64,000 nt of DNA from Lanius collurio. Its lineage: Eukaryota; Chordata; Aves; Passeriformes; Laniidae. Below the pieces are notes generated by a model, which was not told where the DNA came from, ran no database searches, and saw only the letters and a program-made list of their open reading frames with translations. The DNA lies in the NCBI GenBank assembly GCA_020086605.1, contig JACBWW010000015.1, positions 18,520,629-18,584,628 on the forward strand. Direction: 5' to 3'. Positions 37,201-50,564 of the stretch are shown one piece after another (position 1 is the first letter of the stretch; every line of letters starts with the position of its first letter). The position numbers were made by a program, and so were the translations under genes.

Positions 37201-40200
37201 AGTAGGGTGCAATGGTTTTTTTTTCTGCCCTTGCTGTAAAGTGTAAGGTGATTTTCTATCTGATTTGACAATAGGGGTTCCACTTCCTATGGACAGGAGT
37301 TCTGGGATGTAGAGAACAATAGGAAAAAAAGCTCGCTGGAAGATAACAGAATCTAAGAGGTTCAGGCAAATAAAAATAATGAATAGAACTCTAAATAGGA
37401 GTGACTGAAATGCTTTAAAACACACCTAAAAATAAGGGCAATATGTAACAATGCTGACTTCATGTGACTGGAGAGGTCAATAGGATGCACTGGCCAAGGA
37501 AGAACATGTACCTACCGCACAAAAGTTGTAATTGCATCCCCTGAGTGCTCAGAAATAGTGCTTTAATCTTTGGCCACCTGCGTGGGGGTAGAGAATGGAA
37601 ACCAGCAACTGTTGTTGCTGTTGTATATTGGTGAGTTGACTTCCTGGGAGTCTCTTGGGTTATACAGATATGACCTGGGTGCTCAGCAGTGTTGACTGAC
37701 TGAGGCACCCACACACAGTTTTTCATTTCTCATAGCTCACTGTTATTGCTGCTCTCTTCTGGAAGCTACAGACAGGGTCCAGAGAGTAGACCAAAAAAAG
37801 CCAAGCTCACTGCAGTAGATTGTCACTTAGCAATTACTTGTCAACTGTGGCTAATTAGTTCTTCACTAATTCTTACAGCAGAAGTTTTAAAATGTTCTGT
37901 TGCTGTAGGCAGAACTCAAGTAGTGTGGCATGTTTTTTTTAGATTTTCATTCTAGATCTGCTAAGTTACAACTGAGTCAGTCTTGTCAGTGATTCAGTAT
38001 GCTAAGTCAGTATGTAAGATTTTTGTTGATGATTTGGTCTACTTGCAAGGGTCAAAGAAAGGGTTTCTCTTCATCAGGGAAAATGCAGAAGCCAAAAATA
38101 ATTTCACTATTCTATGCATGAAGAATATTTCTTATGTGCCAGAGCACTGCTGCCCTTTAGCTTTTTCCCTGAGAACATCCTCATAAAGTTTGTAGATTAT
38201 TTACAGATGTCATCAAGTTTAATGCTAACTTTTTTGTTCATTATCTTTGGAAGAAAAATACTTGCATTAGTCAGGTGTTATAGGCACATATGCAAATGTA
38301 TGTGTTCAGTTGCACACCTAGTAGTTTGCTTCTGTGTATGTAGAAATACTTGCCTGGAAACTAAGGGAGTTTTTTCAGACCTGAAAATCTGGTTTTGTGT
38401 GTAGTGTCCAGTTCTAATAGATCACTGGACAGTCCTGTAAGCTTCTCTTTTGGGATGAAGAGAGTAAGTGTAGTCACTGAAATGGTTGCATTTTGTAGCA
38501 GTTATTAGTCTTGCACTCATTTATTGGTGTGTGTATGAGGATAGGGATATTGGAACATTATAAAACTGGTTGGTCTGCTATGTAATCTGCCTGCTGCTGT
38601 TCTACCAACTATAGGTTTGAGGATTTTCTTAAGCATTTTATATTTCACGTTTTAAACATGCTGAAGAGTAAACATCTACCTGGTGTCAAAAGCTTTAGGC
38701 TGGAGTACAAAGAATTAACTTTAAATTCTGCTTCTCCATTGTGGGCTTGGGCATACCTCATGGGCTTGGGCAGGCCAAGTCATCTTTATTCTACCTGTGA
38801 AATGGGTAGAAAACTTTATTTTATGAGTGGTCTGATTTCTAATAGGGACTTGCCCCAGAATTGAGAAGGGACCTCCTTCCAGTGTCTAGGAAAACATAAG
38901 GATGCATTTGGCTTTGTTTACAGTGAGGAGTGGGCTATACTGACAGGCTTTCTGCAGGATTTGACTGAAGATGTAGGCTTTGCTTCTCAGACTGATCTGC
39001 CCAAGGGTTGTCTGATGGCATAAGTATTTTAAGAGTGAAAAGAATATTGGTGGTGATGAAAGTTCAAGATACAAATTAACATCTTGTGCTTCTGAGTCCT
39101 TCAGGAGACTAGACTCAATTTTTAAGCAGGTCTGTAAGTCCCCTAAATGGGCCTATTCATGGGTTTTTTTGGAGTGCAGAAATGCCAAATTCAAAGTATA
39201 ACTCCTAACCACCTGGGAGTTTTGAGCATTTTAACTTTAAATCATAGGAGACCTGGGAACAAAGCTTGTCTAAGAGTCAAAGTAAAAATATCACGCTATT
39301 TAAAAATACACTGTGTAGTGAAAAATTGCATCTGAGTGGGAACCTGCTCTCCTTGGAGAGCTGGGGTGAGAGGGAAGGCATAGTCAGGTGAGAACCAAAT
39401 TCCCCTGACAGCTGAAATTCACTTTCTGCAGCTGAAATTCCCCTGACAGCTGAAATTCACTTTTTGCCTCATATTGCCTTGCCTTAACTAGATTCCTTGT
39501 ATGTGATGATTTGGGAATCAAGAGCTTTCTTACTGACAGACCACACAAACCTCTCTCACTTTTTGTGATAGTTTATTGTTTATGTTACACTAATGTTGTG
39601 GGCATTAGTGGCATAAAAACTTTAAAGAACTAAGAAGTCTTACTACTAACAGATGTCTCTCTGACCCTGTAGGTTGGCAGCACAAAGCTTCTAAGTGCTC
39701 AGTCACGAGGAGTTTTGGGATCCTGTCAAATGAAGTTTCAATTGTTGTGTGTACATAGAAGAGAAATCCTGCAAGAGAAAATAGTCAGGGGAAGCACTAT
39801 TGTGAAGTGTGTATGAAAAGAAAGTTGTAGCTAGTCATGCAACTGGGATAACAAGAACAGAGAATAAGGGGAGACTCAAATGTGGGAAAGGAAATGGCAT
39901 CTCCTCTCCCAATGCAAGAAGAAATTGAAGTTGTGTTTCTGTGGACCTAAGTGTCATTGGAACCTCTTTGTCCCTTATTTTTAAGCCCTGTAAAGGTGTT
40001 CCTCCCCAGTTACTAATCTGCTTTGTAAAATCTGCTCTCGGATTCACTTAGCACTTTATCTTGAGCTGGAATGGTTTGAGATACTTCCAACTGAAATGCA
40101 AATTAGCCTTAGATGTCTCTCTTCAATTCACACTTCTTGGAAGAAGTGACACAGTTCTTGAAAATATCATAATGATATTTCTGTGACGTACAGGCTCTTT

Positions 40201-43200
40201 GTTGCATACATGGGATAGCTAATGTGAATCATACCAATATCGTTATGGTCTGCCTGAAAGTGTAATGTATGCAAGTTGCACAGCACGTGATAGTTTTCAC
40301 TGACTGTATGATCTGGTGATCTTGTGTAAAAGACATTTTTTCAGAGAAGAGGGAGAAATAGGGTTGAGGGATGGGATAGGGGGTATGTCCTTTCCCAAGA
40401 AGAGACCAAGCAAACTGTAGCAGTTAGTGAACATATGCACAGCAGCTCCTGAAACGTTAGGATTTTTTTCCTTTTCACTTAAAAGCCTAATCCGTTTCTA
40501 AATATAAGTTTATTAAAATAAGTTTAGCAGAAATTGTTTCTTTATGATGATTAGTTGTATAGTGAATAGATGTAGCTGACTCATTCCTAGTTCTCTTTGG
40601 GTTTTGCTTTCTGAATTTTTATGTTATAATTTTCCTATTTAAAAATGCCTATTTTTAAATTACTCATTTCAAAGCCATGTTGCACTGAAGTATTCTGACC
40701 CATCAAATGATACAGAGTATCCATAAAAATGAAATGCTCATTCTGTATAACATCTAGGAAGCTGTTTTTTCTGATTTTGAAGATGCTGTTTTTCAGAATA
40801 TGAATAATGAAAGAACCTAATTTTGCAGCCATAACCATTTTCTGCATCTGTTAGAACTTGTAATCATGATCAGAGGGCATTGTAGTAGGTACATCAAAAT
40901 ACATGTAGCACCTCAAAGAGCTAACACTTGTAAGCATAGGAATAAGGTAAGATATGGTAGAAGAATTAAATACTATTCCTGTTGTGCCATGGAGAGAGCT
41001 TGGGGAGCAGTGAACACCAGTTGGTGGCTCAGGGGCAGTGGCTGGTATGTGAAAGGTGAGCTCTGTAGAGACCCTGACCCCTCAACTTCCATACTGCAGT
41101 GTCCTGGTGCTCGTGTTTGACAGTTATGTGGAGGAGAGTGGCTGTTTGTAACACCAAACAGCCATGTAAGCAGGATAAATTTAGCCTACCTTAAATAGTA
41201 AAGATGTTGGATACTGAGACTTTAAATGCATGCTGTTGTATCTTAATGTCTTGCTGATCCATGTACCACACGTTGCAGAGGTCCAGAAAAGGAAGTCTTG
41301 TGTTCACAGAGCAGATAAAAGTGGCACTCACTTTGATGACATACTTTTCCCTGGAACTAAACACTATTGTGTCCTTTTGTCAGATGAATCCTGAAGCTTT
41401 CATGAATGACACAAACCAACATTTGATCTGGACTGGAGATTACCAACCTACCTACCCTGTGTTACTGTAAAATACTTCTACAGCACTGACAGAGAATTCT
41501 CACCTCACACATGGTGGCAAGGGTGGGAAGTTAAAATCTTTTATTACGTGAGGAAACTTCTGCACATAATGCAGACATACTATAGTCCTTTGTTTCTTAC
41601 TTCCAATCTTGTATGTTAATGAAATTACAAACTAGAATCAATTCCTTTGGCAGAGTGCCTGAAAATATTGTGTGATGAGACTGTAGCCATCCAAGTTGAA
41701 CTATTCATACAGTCCCCATAAGTAACTACATTTGTTAGCAGTATTCCATTAATAAGATGTTCCGGTGTAGGAGTCTGTGTATTTGGCTTTTTATTCAAGC
41801 TGATCATGTTTGTTTCAGTAGAAGCGTGGTACTTCAACCATATGCTCAAATGTTAACATGTTTAATGCCAGCAGCAGGTTATTTACATTAAAAGACATGG
41901 AGCCAAGTTAAACTCAGTTGCAACTTTATTAACTGAATTACAGTATTACTAGCAAAAACCAGCTGTGATAATGAATTGACTGATACCTTGATTTTTTTTC
42001 CTCTCTAAATTGTCAAATGGGATGAGGCAGATCTGCCCTTGCTAGAAGTTGTGCTCTGATCACTACTTCAGGCCTTTGTGCAGCAGTGTAGAGGGGGAAT
42101 GCCAAGAGGTACTCTCCTTGAGCATGAAGTTCCTGAGAGGGAGGGATAGGAAGGCGAGTATATTCAGAATTTTATTCCTCCCTCCCTCTTGTCAAGGGAC
42201 TAGAAAATGTTATGTGTTTTTCTTTTGACAATGCACAATTTAGCTATGTTAAATTAAGCAGTAGTTCTGGAAGAGAGATTTTATGTGTAAGACTGAGGCA
42301 GTTGAGTAGACTGTCCCCAAAAGGTTGTTGATGCACAGTATCTAACTGTAGCAAATGCCTCATGAGCTTTCCACCTCTCAGATCAGGCTTTCAAAGTGTT
42401 ACAGCTTTGATTGTGTAACTGAAGCAAGGGCATTCTGATAGAAATGTCTAACAGAGGCAAAAACAAACTAAACAAGTCAGCAGGTTTGAGGAAGTAGTAA
42501 CTGAGCAAAGCATGGTGTGAACAGTTAGTGATGGACATCTCTTCTGCTCTGTTGCAGCCAGAGGAAATGGTCTGTCCATAGATTGTGTCAGAACTGGAAC
42601 TGCAATGCAGGAATAAAATATCTGTACTTTGTTTTAACAGTAAGGAACCGAGTGTTACTTAGTCGGGTCACAGCTAGTGGTAGGATGATGTGACCATGAA
42701 GTGCAGAATTTGAATAAGCATTCAGCCTTCAAAAAAGCACCAAAACCCACCTCCTAACAACAACCTCAAACCCTGGATGATCATTAAGCCAGATTGGAAA
42801 GAGGATCAGAAAAGTCTTTCTTTTTACAGTTCCCCTTTCCATCTGAAAAAGAGAACCATCTGAGGAAGGCAGAAAGGAGAAGTTCAACGGAACTTTTATG
42901 GTTTGTTTTTTGGCAAACACTAGGCCATTTTTTTTCTTTATTTTTTTCCCCTCTCCTTTTTCCCCTTCCAAAGTTGCTAATTCTAGTTAGGCCCATTTCA
43001 GATGTTCTTGGAAAGAACTGACAGGGATTAGCATTATAGTATGATCCAGCCAAAAGTGATTTTTGCAGAAGATGGACCTTTGGCATCCCATGTGCATTGT
43101 ATGAATTTTTTTGTATGTATGTTTGCCTTCAGAGGCATTCAGACTGTTTTTGAGACAGTAAGGCAGCAGAAGAGGTGCACAGTGGAGAATGAAAAGCTGA

Positions 43201-43980
43201 GGAATTTACACAGAGGAAAAATCGATCTGCCATGTAGATTAGGCAGCAGTAGAGCTCTAGAGAGTTTTCTCCTTGCTGAGCTGATGCTTTTGAGACTGGG
43301 AATTGTGAGTGTGCAGGCTGGCTGAGGGCTTGTGCACTCCTTTTTGGAGAACACAGGTTTGTGGGAAGTGTTGTAAGTGGAGTTTTTTGGGTGCTGAAGG
43401 TGAAAGAGGGTGATATATATATGAAAACGAGATTGTGGAGTTGAAAGAAGTAGATTTTTGTGAGGGATCTTTTTTCCCACCTTGTGCATACTGCTCTGAG
43501 TTTGCACTTGTGAGCAGGAGTGAATGAAAGAGGCCTCTTTTGCTCTGGATGATGTCTCAGATCTTTTCTGTATAATTCGCAAAACCCTATGACACACACT
43601 GACCACAGCAGCTTGTTTCTCATTCTGAGAACATGGTCAGACTGTGGTGAGGGGTTAGAGAGGTGGTAGCCTCAACTTCCCCAGTTATTTTAGGCCCCAA
43701 CCACTTCTGAAAGGAGGATGATGTTAGGGGGAACAGTTGATTCATTCACTTCTTAAAAGCCGTCAAGTTCTCAATCCATCTTCTGTTATGTTCCTAGTTA
43801 CAGTGTCTTCTCAAGAAAAGATCCTTTAGGATGCAAGTACTCACCCAGGAAGAAAAACAGTAGTTGGAAATGTTGGGAGGAACAGAAGTAGTACTTACAT
43901 GTTTGCAGAAACCTTTGATCATGTATTCACCACGTTTTTTCAAATTTTTGTTAATGGCTTTTTTTTTTTCTCCCTATATC
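34250..43980. other. Intergenic sequence downstream of PPA2, first part
   Basis: About 9.7 kb without a recognisable coding exon on either strand. It holds a possible distal poly(A) signal (34,843-34,848), a 38-bp tandem duplication (39,397-39,467) and a 19-bp palindrome (40,162-40,180). Open frames are short and lack family features. Confidence 0.7.
39397..39467. repeat. 38-bp tandem duplication
   Basis: Two direct copies with period 38 begin at 39,397 and 39,435, each starting AAATTCCCCTGACAGCTG. They differ at one C/T site; the second copy is cut short by about five bases. Confidence 0.92.
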
Positions 43981-43985
43981 CAGTG

Positions 43986-44011
43986 ACTTGGTCCAATTCC
44001 TTGGACCAAGT
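43986..44011. repeat. Perfect 11-bp inverted repeat with 4-base loop
   Basis: The arms ACTTGGTCCAA (43,986-43,996) and TTGGACCAAGT (44,001-44,011) are perfect reverse complements around ttcc. An acceptor-like pyrimidine tract ending ccag (to 43,983) lies immediately before it. Confidence 0.9.
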
Positions 44012-44429
44012 TAGAGCAGAAAATGGTTTATTTCATTAAGGTGTTCATTTGTGGAAGCTGGTTGGAGAGTACAATTCAGTGGTGCCGGCAAATGAAAAAT
44101 ATGTTAGGGGGAGGGACCTGCAGTAAGTCAAAATTAAAACTACCAAAACCAAACAGTGAGCTCAAGTCTGAGGTAATTTTACCTCCCAAAGTAGTTGGAA
44201 AATTGTCTCTTGCATACCAGATCCCAACTTAAAGTGTGGTCATGCTTTATGAAACTAAAGACTTACTACAGATGTTGATTTCTGTACGTGATTTAGTGGT
44301 TTCGGCAAGTGGCATTTTTACAGCATCAGGACTTTCAAGTTTTATTGGAGACTGAGTCATTTAGTGACCTTTGGGTGACTCTCGGTTAAACACCTCCATA
44401 CAGAGTTTGGCCTTGAGCAGGGAGGAATG

Positions 44430-44650
44430 GCAGCCGCTTCCCTGCGCTCCCGCTGCGCTTGGCGCAGGGCCGGGCAGAGGGCACGGCCCGCCGCGCCCCG
44501 CACTTCTCCCCGCCGGCAGCAGGGGTAGCTAAGCCGCTGCTGCCCGGGCAGCCCTCTCCCCTCCCTTCCTCGCTCCTGCTTGCCTGGCAGAAGGGGCCAA
44601 GGCAGTAACCACAGAGCTTCTCCCCCTCGCTGCCTGCGCGGGGACGGCGA
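44430..44650. promoter_or_regulatory. Isolated CpG island in intergenic DNA
   Basis: About 22 CpGs fall within some 220 bases of strongly GC-rich sequence, while the flanks for kilobases on both sides are CpG-poor. No exon of a known protein adjoins it. It could be an orphan promoter (for instance of a long non-coding RNA) or an unmethylated enhancer. A minus-strand open frame of 176 codons (44,357-44,887) crosses it but is low-complexity (Arg, Pro, Ser, Leu-rich) and is probably a by-product of GC content. Confidence 0.6.
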
Positions 44651-46489
44651 CAGGAAAGGGGAAGTGGTGCTGGGTGTCAGCTTAGAGGACTGCTTTTCTG
44701 GGAGCGTGCTGCTTCCTATGGAGGTGTGCATGGAGATGGGAGTCACTGTTATTGCTTTTTCTTTCTCCCACCCCCATGCAAGACTTGGTTGATGAAATTT
44801 GCTTTCTTGATGTTGAAATGAATTTGTGGCAAATGCTGCAATACCCTGAGTGGAGAAATGCCATTTGAACTTATAGGAGACTTTCATGAGGTATGGAAAG
44901 GAGGAAGGGGAGATGAGGGAAAGAAAATGACGGCTTCATCCAGATTAGCTTCCAAGTTAATGCCACATGGCAGTCAGATGACTGAGCACAGCTGCATGGC
45001 TGCATGGTCACATTATTCACATCCTCAGTTAAGTAATTTGTTGGTTACTTTAGAAGGACAAGTCAGGGAAGGGGAGAGCAGAGGGACTGCTGGGACCCAC
45101 TGTCATCTCTGGTGAGAATCTCTGGTGCTATACTTCATGCTGGGTAGTGAAAACATTAAACAGTGAAATAAATACCTTTGTGCACAAAGCCTGGTTCTGT
45201 GAAAACCTAGAGGGCAGCAAAAGAAGTCTTGTCCAAATGAGTAAACACTCAAAGATTGTTAACTTCCACCTTCAGCGTTGACTTTTTTCACGCAAAGAGA
45301 TGTGGTGGCGGGTCTGGGGCTGCTAGCAGGCACAGGAGGAAGTATTGAGCTGCATGAGCACTGTTTACTCTCCCTCTTTCCTCCACAGAAACATCTGTGG
45401 GCGGGTCTGTTTTTAGTACATATCTCTTCAAACTGGCTTTGCACATCAAGCATGGTGTGAAAACCATGGGTTGGGAAGTCCTGACCTAGGGAAGCCAGCG
45501 AACTACTGCTTTCAGCCTGTTTGAAACTACAGTGCCACAAGTGAATGCTGCTTCTAAAAGGAGTTGTTACCAGTTAGGTGCAGCAAGCCAGTAGGGGTGT
45601 TCCTCGTGTGTTCATTAGCAGAACTGCTTAATCAGACAGAGTATTTGCATTCTCTAAACTTAGTCCAACACTAAATGCAGAAATTGGGTAGAGGAGGGAA
45701 AAGCAGACAGGGCAGTGGCTAATTTAGTTCTCTTGCTGTAATTCTTCAGCTTCATGGAACACATCAGAAAAGGATGTGAGAGGCGCGTAGGGCTCGTTGT
45801 GATGGAGCAGCTCCTGGAGAAAGTGTGTGAATTTGAAAGCCACAGAGTAGTTGAGACATCAGCTTCACTTCCTGTAATTACAAGGAGAGAGGAAACTGGA
45901 ATAAGGGGTTAGACCCTGGCTAAAGGCAAATCCTGTGGGGCAAGGGATATCCTCAAGGGATGCTGCCCTGCTGGTGGTTGTGGCCACTTCTCTGGAAGGG
46001 CAGGAGGGACAGGCTCTTCACTACTGGCTGCATAATATTTCTCTGCCGTTCTGGAAATGCTCCAAATTTTCAGTACCTTTTGCTGAATGTATACATAAAT
46101 CAGCCTTGTTTCTTTCATGAGGCTATTATGATATGTCTACCCTACTATTTTTTGTGAAAGACTGCTATGCTTTGGTAGAAAAGGAGTGAAATTTTATGAA
46201 TTTGAAAGATCTGAAACAAGTTGGCTGTGAGCTCTGCATTTTTTCTTCTTTTTTTGAAAAACACACACCAAAAAAACCTCCTCAAAATACAAAAGACATT
46301 AAAAACAAAGGTTATTTTCTCAGTGGGGAATTTTGAAATGTTCAAACCAAGCAGCTGTTTTTTCAGCTGTTGCAGGTAATAAACAACAGCAAGAAAATCC
46401 TCTGCTATGACCTGTCACAGGAAATAATCCTTTCTTGATCATGCTGAACAGTTGGGTTCATTGCTTCTCCTGCAATAGTAATATTCAAC

Positions 46490-46950
46490 TTCTCAACTTG
46501 TTACCTGCACAATGACTCGTCAAAATTTTAAGCTAATGGTATAAAGATATGAAATAATGAAATTGCAGATGTTTAAATACATCCTTGGGATTCATAAATT
46601 ATGGGAGCTATAGTGAATTGTTACGAATGATTTAGCTGTTTGGAATGGAGCGACTTTGAAGATATTTTTTTTCCAGTTTTAATTAGCTAAATGCTTTTGA
46701 CCTTTCTCCCCATTGCAATGCAGGTGACCACCTAATAACACCACTTCAATTTTGTTGTTTTTTTGTGATAATAAATAACATTTACTTTCCATGGTGATAC
46801 TTTAATTATGCAAATCAAATTCTCACTAATGGCTTTTTTTCAGACCCCATAAATCTGGAGTGTAATTTGTTTTTTACTAAATAAGTCAGAGGAAATGCAG
46901 CACTGACAGAAGGGGGCAGATGCATTTTGGATCCTCTGTTTAACTACATC
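46490..46950. promoter_or_regulatory. Candidate conserved non-coding element or enhancer
   Basis: This AT-rich stretch is dense in homeodomain-like cores, including TAATTA at 46,803-46,808 fused to a perfect POU octamer ATGCAAAT at 46,808-46,815. There are further TAATT/AATTA words nearby (for example around 46,680) and an E-box-like CAGGTG near 46,723. The composition resembles developmental enhancers, but this is pattern-based; conservation was not tested. Confidence 0.25.
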
Positions 46951-49900
46951 TGTGCTGTGTGATCACTTAGGGGCCAGAAAGGCCAAAAAACTGGTGGTCT
47001 CTATAAATGTTAAGAAGTGGAAATCATGATTGGAATTACTGTGATTTCTGTTGTTATTGTCAATAAGGAAACTTTTGCCAGTTTATTTCACTTAACAAAT
47101 ATCAGTGGAACCAATCCTGAAACGTATTACTTTGGGAATATCCTGTAGACTTCCTTTACTTGGAGACCAACATTTATTTCTGGCTTCAATCTGCTTATTG
47201 TTTAGATTAAAATCTGCTTTGCATGGTCAACATAGTTAAAAGCAAGCAGATTGCCTTCTAACTCCTACATTATCAACACAAGAATAATTGCAATCACAAA
47301 TAAAAAGGCAGGAAATAACTTGCATTACTTGAAAAAGAACACACAGCTTTCATGTACACAGATTTTTAAGGTTAACAGTTACTTTCCCTTCTCCTTCTCC
47401 TGTTTTCAAACCAAAACAGAATCCTATCCCTAAAAAGCACCAAAACCTCGGGAACAAGCAAACCACCCCAAAAGCTGAGAAGCAGGCAGCTGTGATCGGT
47501 AATTGCTGGTAGAAATAAAAAAAGAAGAGTTTTGCTGTGTCATTTCTAGAATCGTATTTAAGAATGGTACAGTGATTGAATTGTTGCTGCAGTACAGAAA
47601 TAAAAGCATAGGGACATACTGGGGCAATTGCCTGAGCCAGACAGACCAGAAATACAGTGTACTGCATATAAGTTTAAATTCAATATGTATCAATATAAAG
47701 TAATTTCTCTACACCAACCAAGGTCAGCCAGGATGAGAGTCTAGAAGATAATATTAGAAATGCAGGGTCATGAGGAGGGGGACTTGGGAGGAGTGCACTG
47801 CTTAGCACCATCCTGTGTTTGCTGAGGGTCCTGTGATAGCCATAGCCACAAGAGGTGCATTTAAGAAGAGAAGATTGGATGTTTTCCATACTATGCTTCT
47901 ACTTTCCCTTTACCATCTTTTTGGCATTACAAGTTTTTATAAAGAAAATTAGGGTGTAAGAGCATGAGACGCCTAAAAACATCAGTAGGTGAATACCAGT
48001 TCTTTGAAGATAAGCACAGTCTGTCTCAGAGGCCTTGCTGATTATCCAACAGCAATCTGATCTCGTGCTCTGTTGGTTCAGTGACTTGACACACGGTGTT
48101 GGCATTGTTATTTAGGGTGTTTTATGTAAACCGGTAGGAGCTGGTTTATCCTGTTTAGAGTGCAAGCTAGTTCTCCCATTCTCCCAGCTGAACCTAACAA
48201 TTCCATTACAGCCAGTGCTTTCCTTATTTGTCTCTGAACTCTTAACTGTGATCACAAACAATGCAGCTATGACCTCTTGTCTCTGACATGAGGTTGTCAG
48301 ACTTTTCTTAACACAGGATGAGATACTGCTTTGCCTGGCTTTGGGTAGTTGTTCCCAGTATCATCAGAAATGAAATCTTTGTAGAAAAGGATGGCAGCAT
48401 TTGAAGAACCATCATTGTACCAGTGTTTCTCACGCTGCAATCCTGGATTGCTGGTTAGCCATAAAACATGGGAAATTGTGGGCAAATTAATAGCAGATAC
48501 ACTGTTTTAGCATAGTTTCTTTTGGGGAAATTTTCATAAGTAACAGGGAAGCAATCATGGCCTTGGATTTTGTTTCATTTTCTGAATGAGCAGATAGTCC
48601 TGTGATTTATTCATGTCTGGGCTGTTGGAAAGCACTGTGCTTGGGCTCTGTTCTGGTGGGCCTGGTTATCATAAACAGGAGATGCTGGCTGTTCTGCCTC
48701 TGATCTGGAGCACAGAAGTACAAGCATTGGTCTGCAGGAAGAACTAGTACAGCTCCTCTTGCAGCCCACTTGTGGCCATCTAACCTTGGAAACTATCCAT
48801 GATCCTTGGTTTTCATGCATAAAGCCTTGGACTTGGATAGTCCTGCTATTGCTGTTCTCAGAAACACCTCTGGTTTTTCTTCATGGCTAAGTGCCATGGC
48901 ACATCTGTGTCACCTGAGCCATAGACAGGCTGCTCTCCCTGCAGTGCTCGATCCAAACAGCTTTCAGACAGGTCATTTTATGCAATGGCTTGGAGTGTTC
49001 AGTTCTCAAATTTCGGAGGAAATTCAGCCCTTGCGAAACTGAACAGATGGATCTGAGTTCCAGTGTGTAGACACGGAACTATGTTTTATTCCCACATCCT
49101 GAGTGAGTGCTGTAACTGCTAAGGAAGGGCAAGGAAACTGCTGCTTCCTCTGGTCATGCTGTGTAGTAGAGATGTTGCCCTTCCTCACAAAAGCAAAGGG
49201 GTAGGCAGGGCAGAGCTCAGTATGCTGAACTGCAGATGAAAAGCAGGGCCTCCTGTTGCCCTCCATGAACAGCCTGAGCCCCCTGAAGAGGAGGATTTAA
49301 GGAGCTTCTCCCTCCTTGGTGCTCCCTGGTGCTGGTTGAACCAGCTCATGGTGCAGACAGCAGTTTGCATGGATTGTGCTCTTTCCTGCACGTTGCATGG
49401 GGAACTTACTTGCTGAAATCACAACTGTTGCTTCTGCTGCAAAATCTGGAGACTACAATAGTTTTATGTCCTTTTGTGTAGTCCTGCTGTGCCAAAAACC
49501 TAGGTCCACAAATAGATTAACAGCTTGTTCCTTAGGGACCATTAACACCACAATACTCTGGAAGTATGTGCTTGTACAGAGGAAAAGTAGTGTTTGGCAC
49601 TGCTTTCTTCCCAAACCTTCCTCCCAGCAGGCTGCATATTAAATATACATTAACTCCCCCAATAACTACACAATTATGACAGTTGAAATAGAATTAGAGG
49701 AGCTACCACAAAGCCCAGACCCCATGTCCCACCTTCACGGCAGGCTGCTGGCGAGCACCTGTCAGTTGTGATTTGCATCGGTGTGATTGTTTCTTCCCTG
49801 AACAAAAAAACCCAGAAAAAGCAGGCTTGCTCCCAGCCATCTACCCTGAAAAGCTTATCAGTCACAGCAACAGCTATGCAGCATAGCTTCTAAAGTGTGC

Positions 49901-50536
49901 ATCACCATGCTCTTAGAAGCACTGGTGCCACCGCACTGACAATCAGTTCCTTGCATCTCCTTGCACTTCTGCTGCTGGTGGTACATCTACCAGCTGTTAA
50001 AAAAAAAATCCAGCTGGTAGCATATCCAAAGTCTGCACCAGTATTTTTGTCAGTCAGTTTCTTAGTCTTCTGTTTGTATATAGCGTACACAATAAAATAG
50101 CCATACAAGAAAAAAAACCAGTCCTCTTTCTCTAGAATGCTCTAAGCTGCCTGGGATGGTCTGACACCCAGGGTCCTGGTGATACATGCATTAGCATCAT
50201 ACGAAAATAGATAGCATCTTTCTCCTGATTAAGCAGCATGCTTAGCAGGAGAAATAAGAAAAAGTGTCTTCCAAATACCTGGTATAATGCATTGGCATTT
50301 TCAAAGGTTGATCTGGACTTCTCAGCATTTACTCTGGTAGCCCTAATGCTGAAATTTTAGTATATTGTATTCCTTGTTTTAGGTGGATCCCTTGTTTCTA
50401 AGCTAAGACCAAGCACTGAGGCAGTTGCAGTTTAAACATAATAATGTCTTTAGCTAAATAAGCCCAAGACTGCCATTTTTTTAAAATGTAGCTCTAACCC
50501 ATTTGTTGCAAATTATAACTTTCTGTGTTTGCACTG

Positions 50537-50564
50537 CTGTGACTATGCTCCTGTGACTATGTTC
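50537..50564. repeat. 14-bp tandem pair
   Basis: Two adjacent copies of CTGTGACTATG(C/T)TC, differing at one base. Confidence 0.9.

Noticed and set aside
38742..38772. 12-base repeat TGGGCTTGGGCA, two copies
   Set aside because: Too short and too simple to separate from chance.
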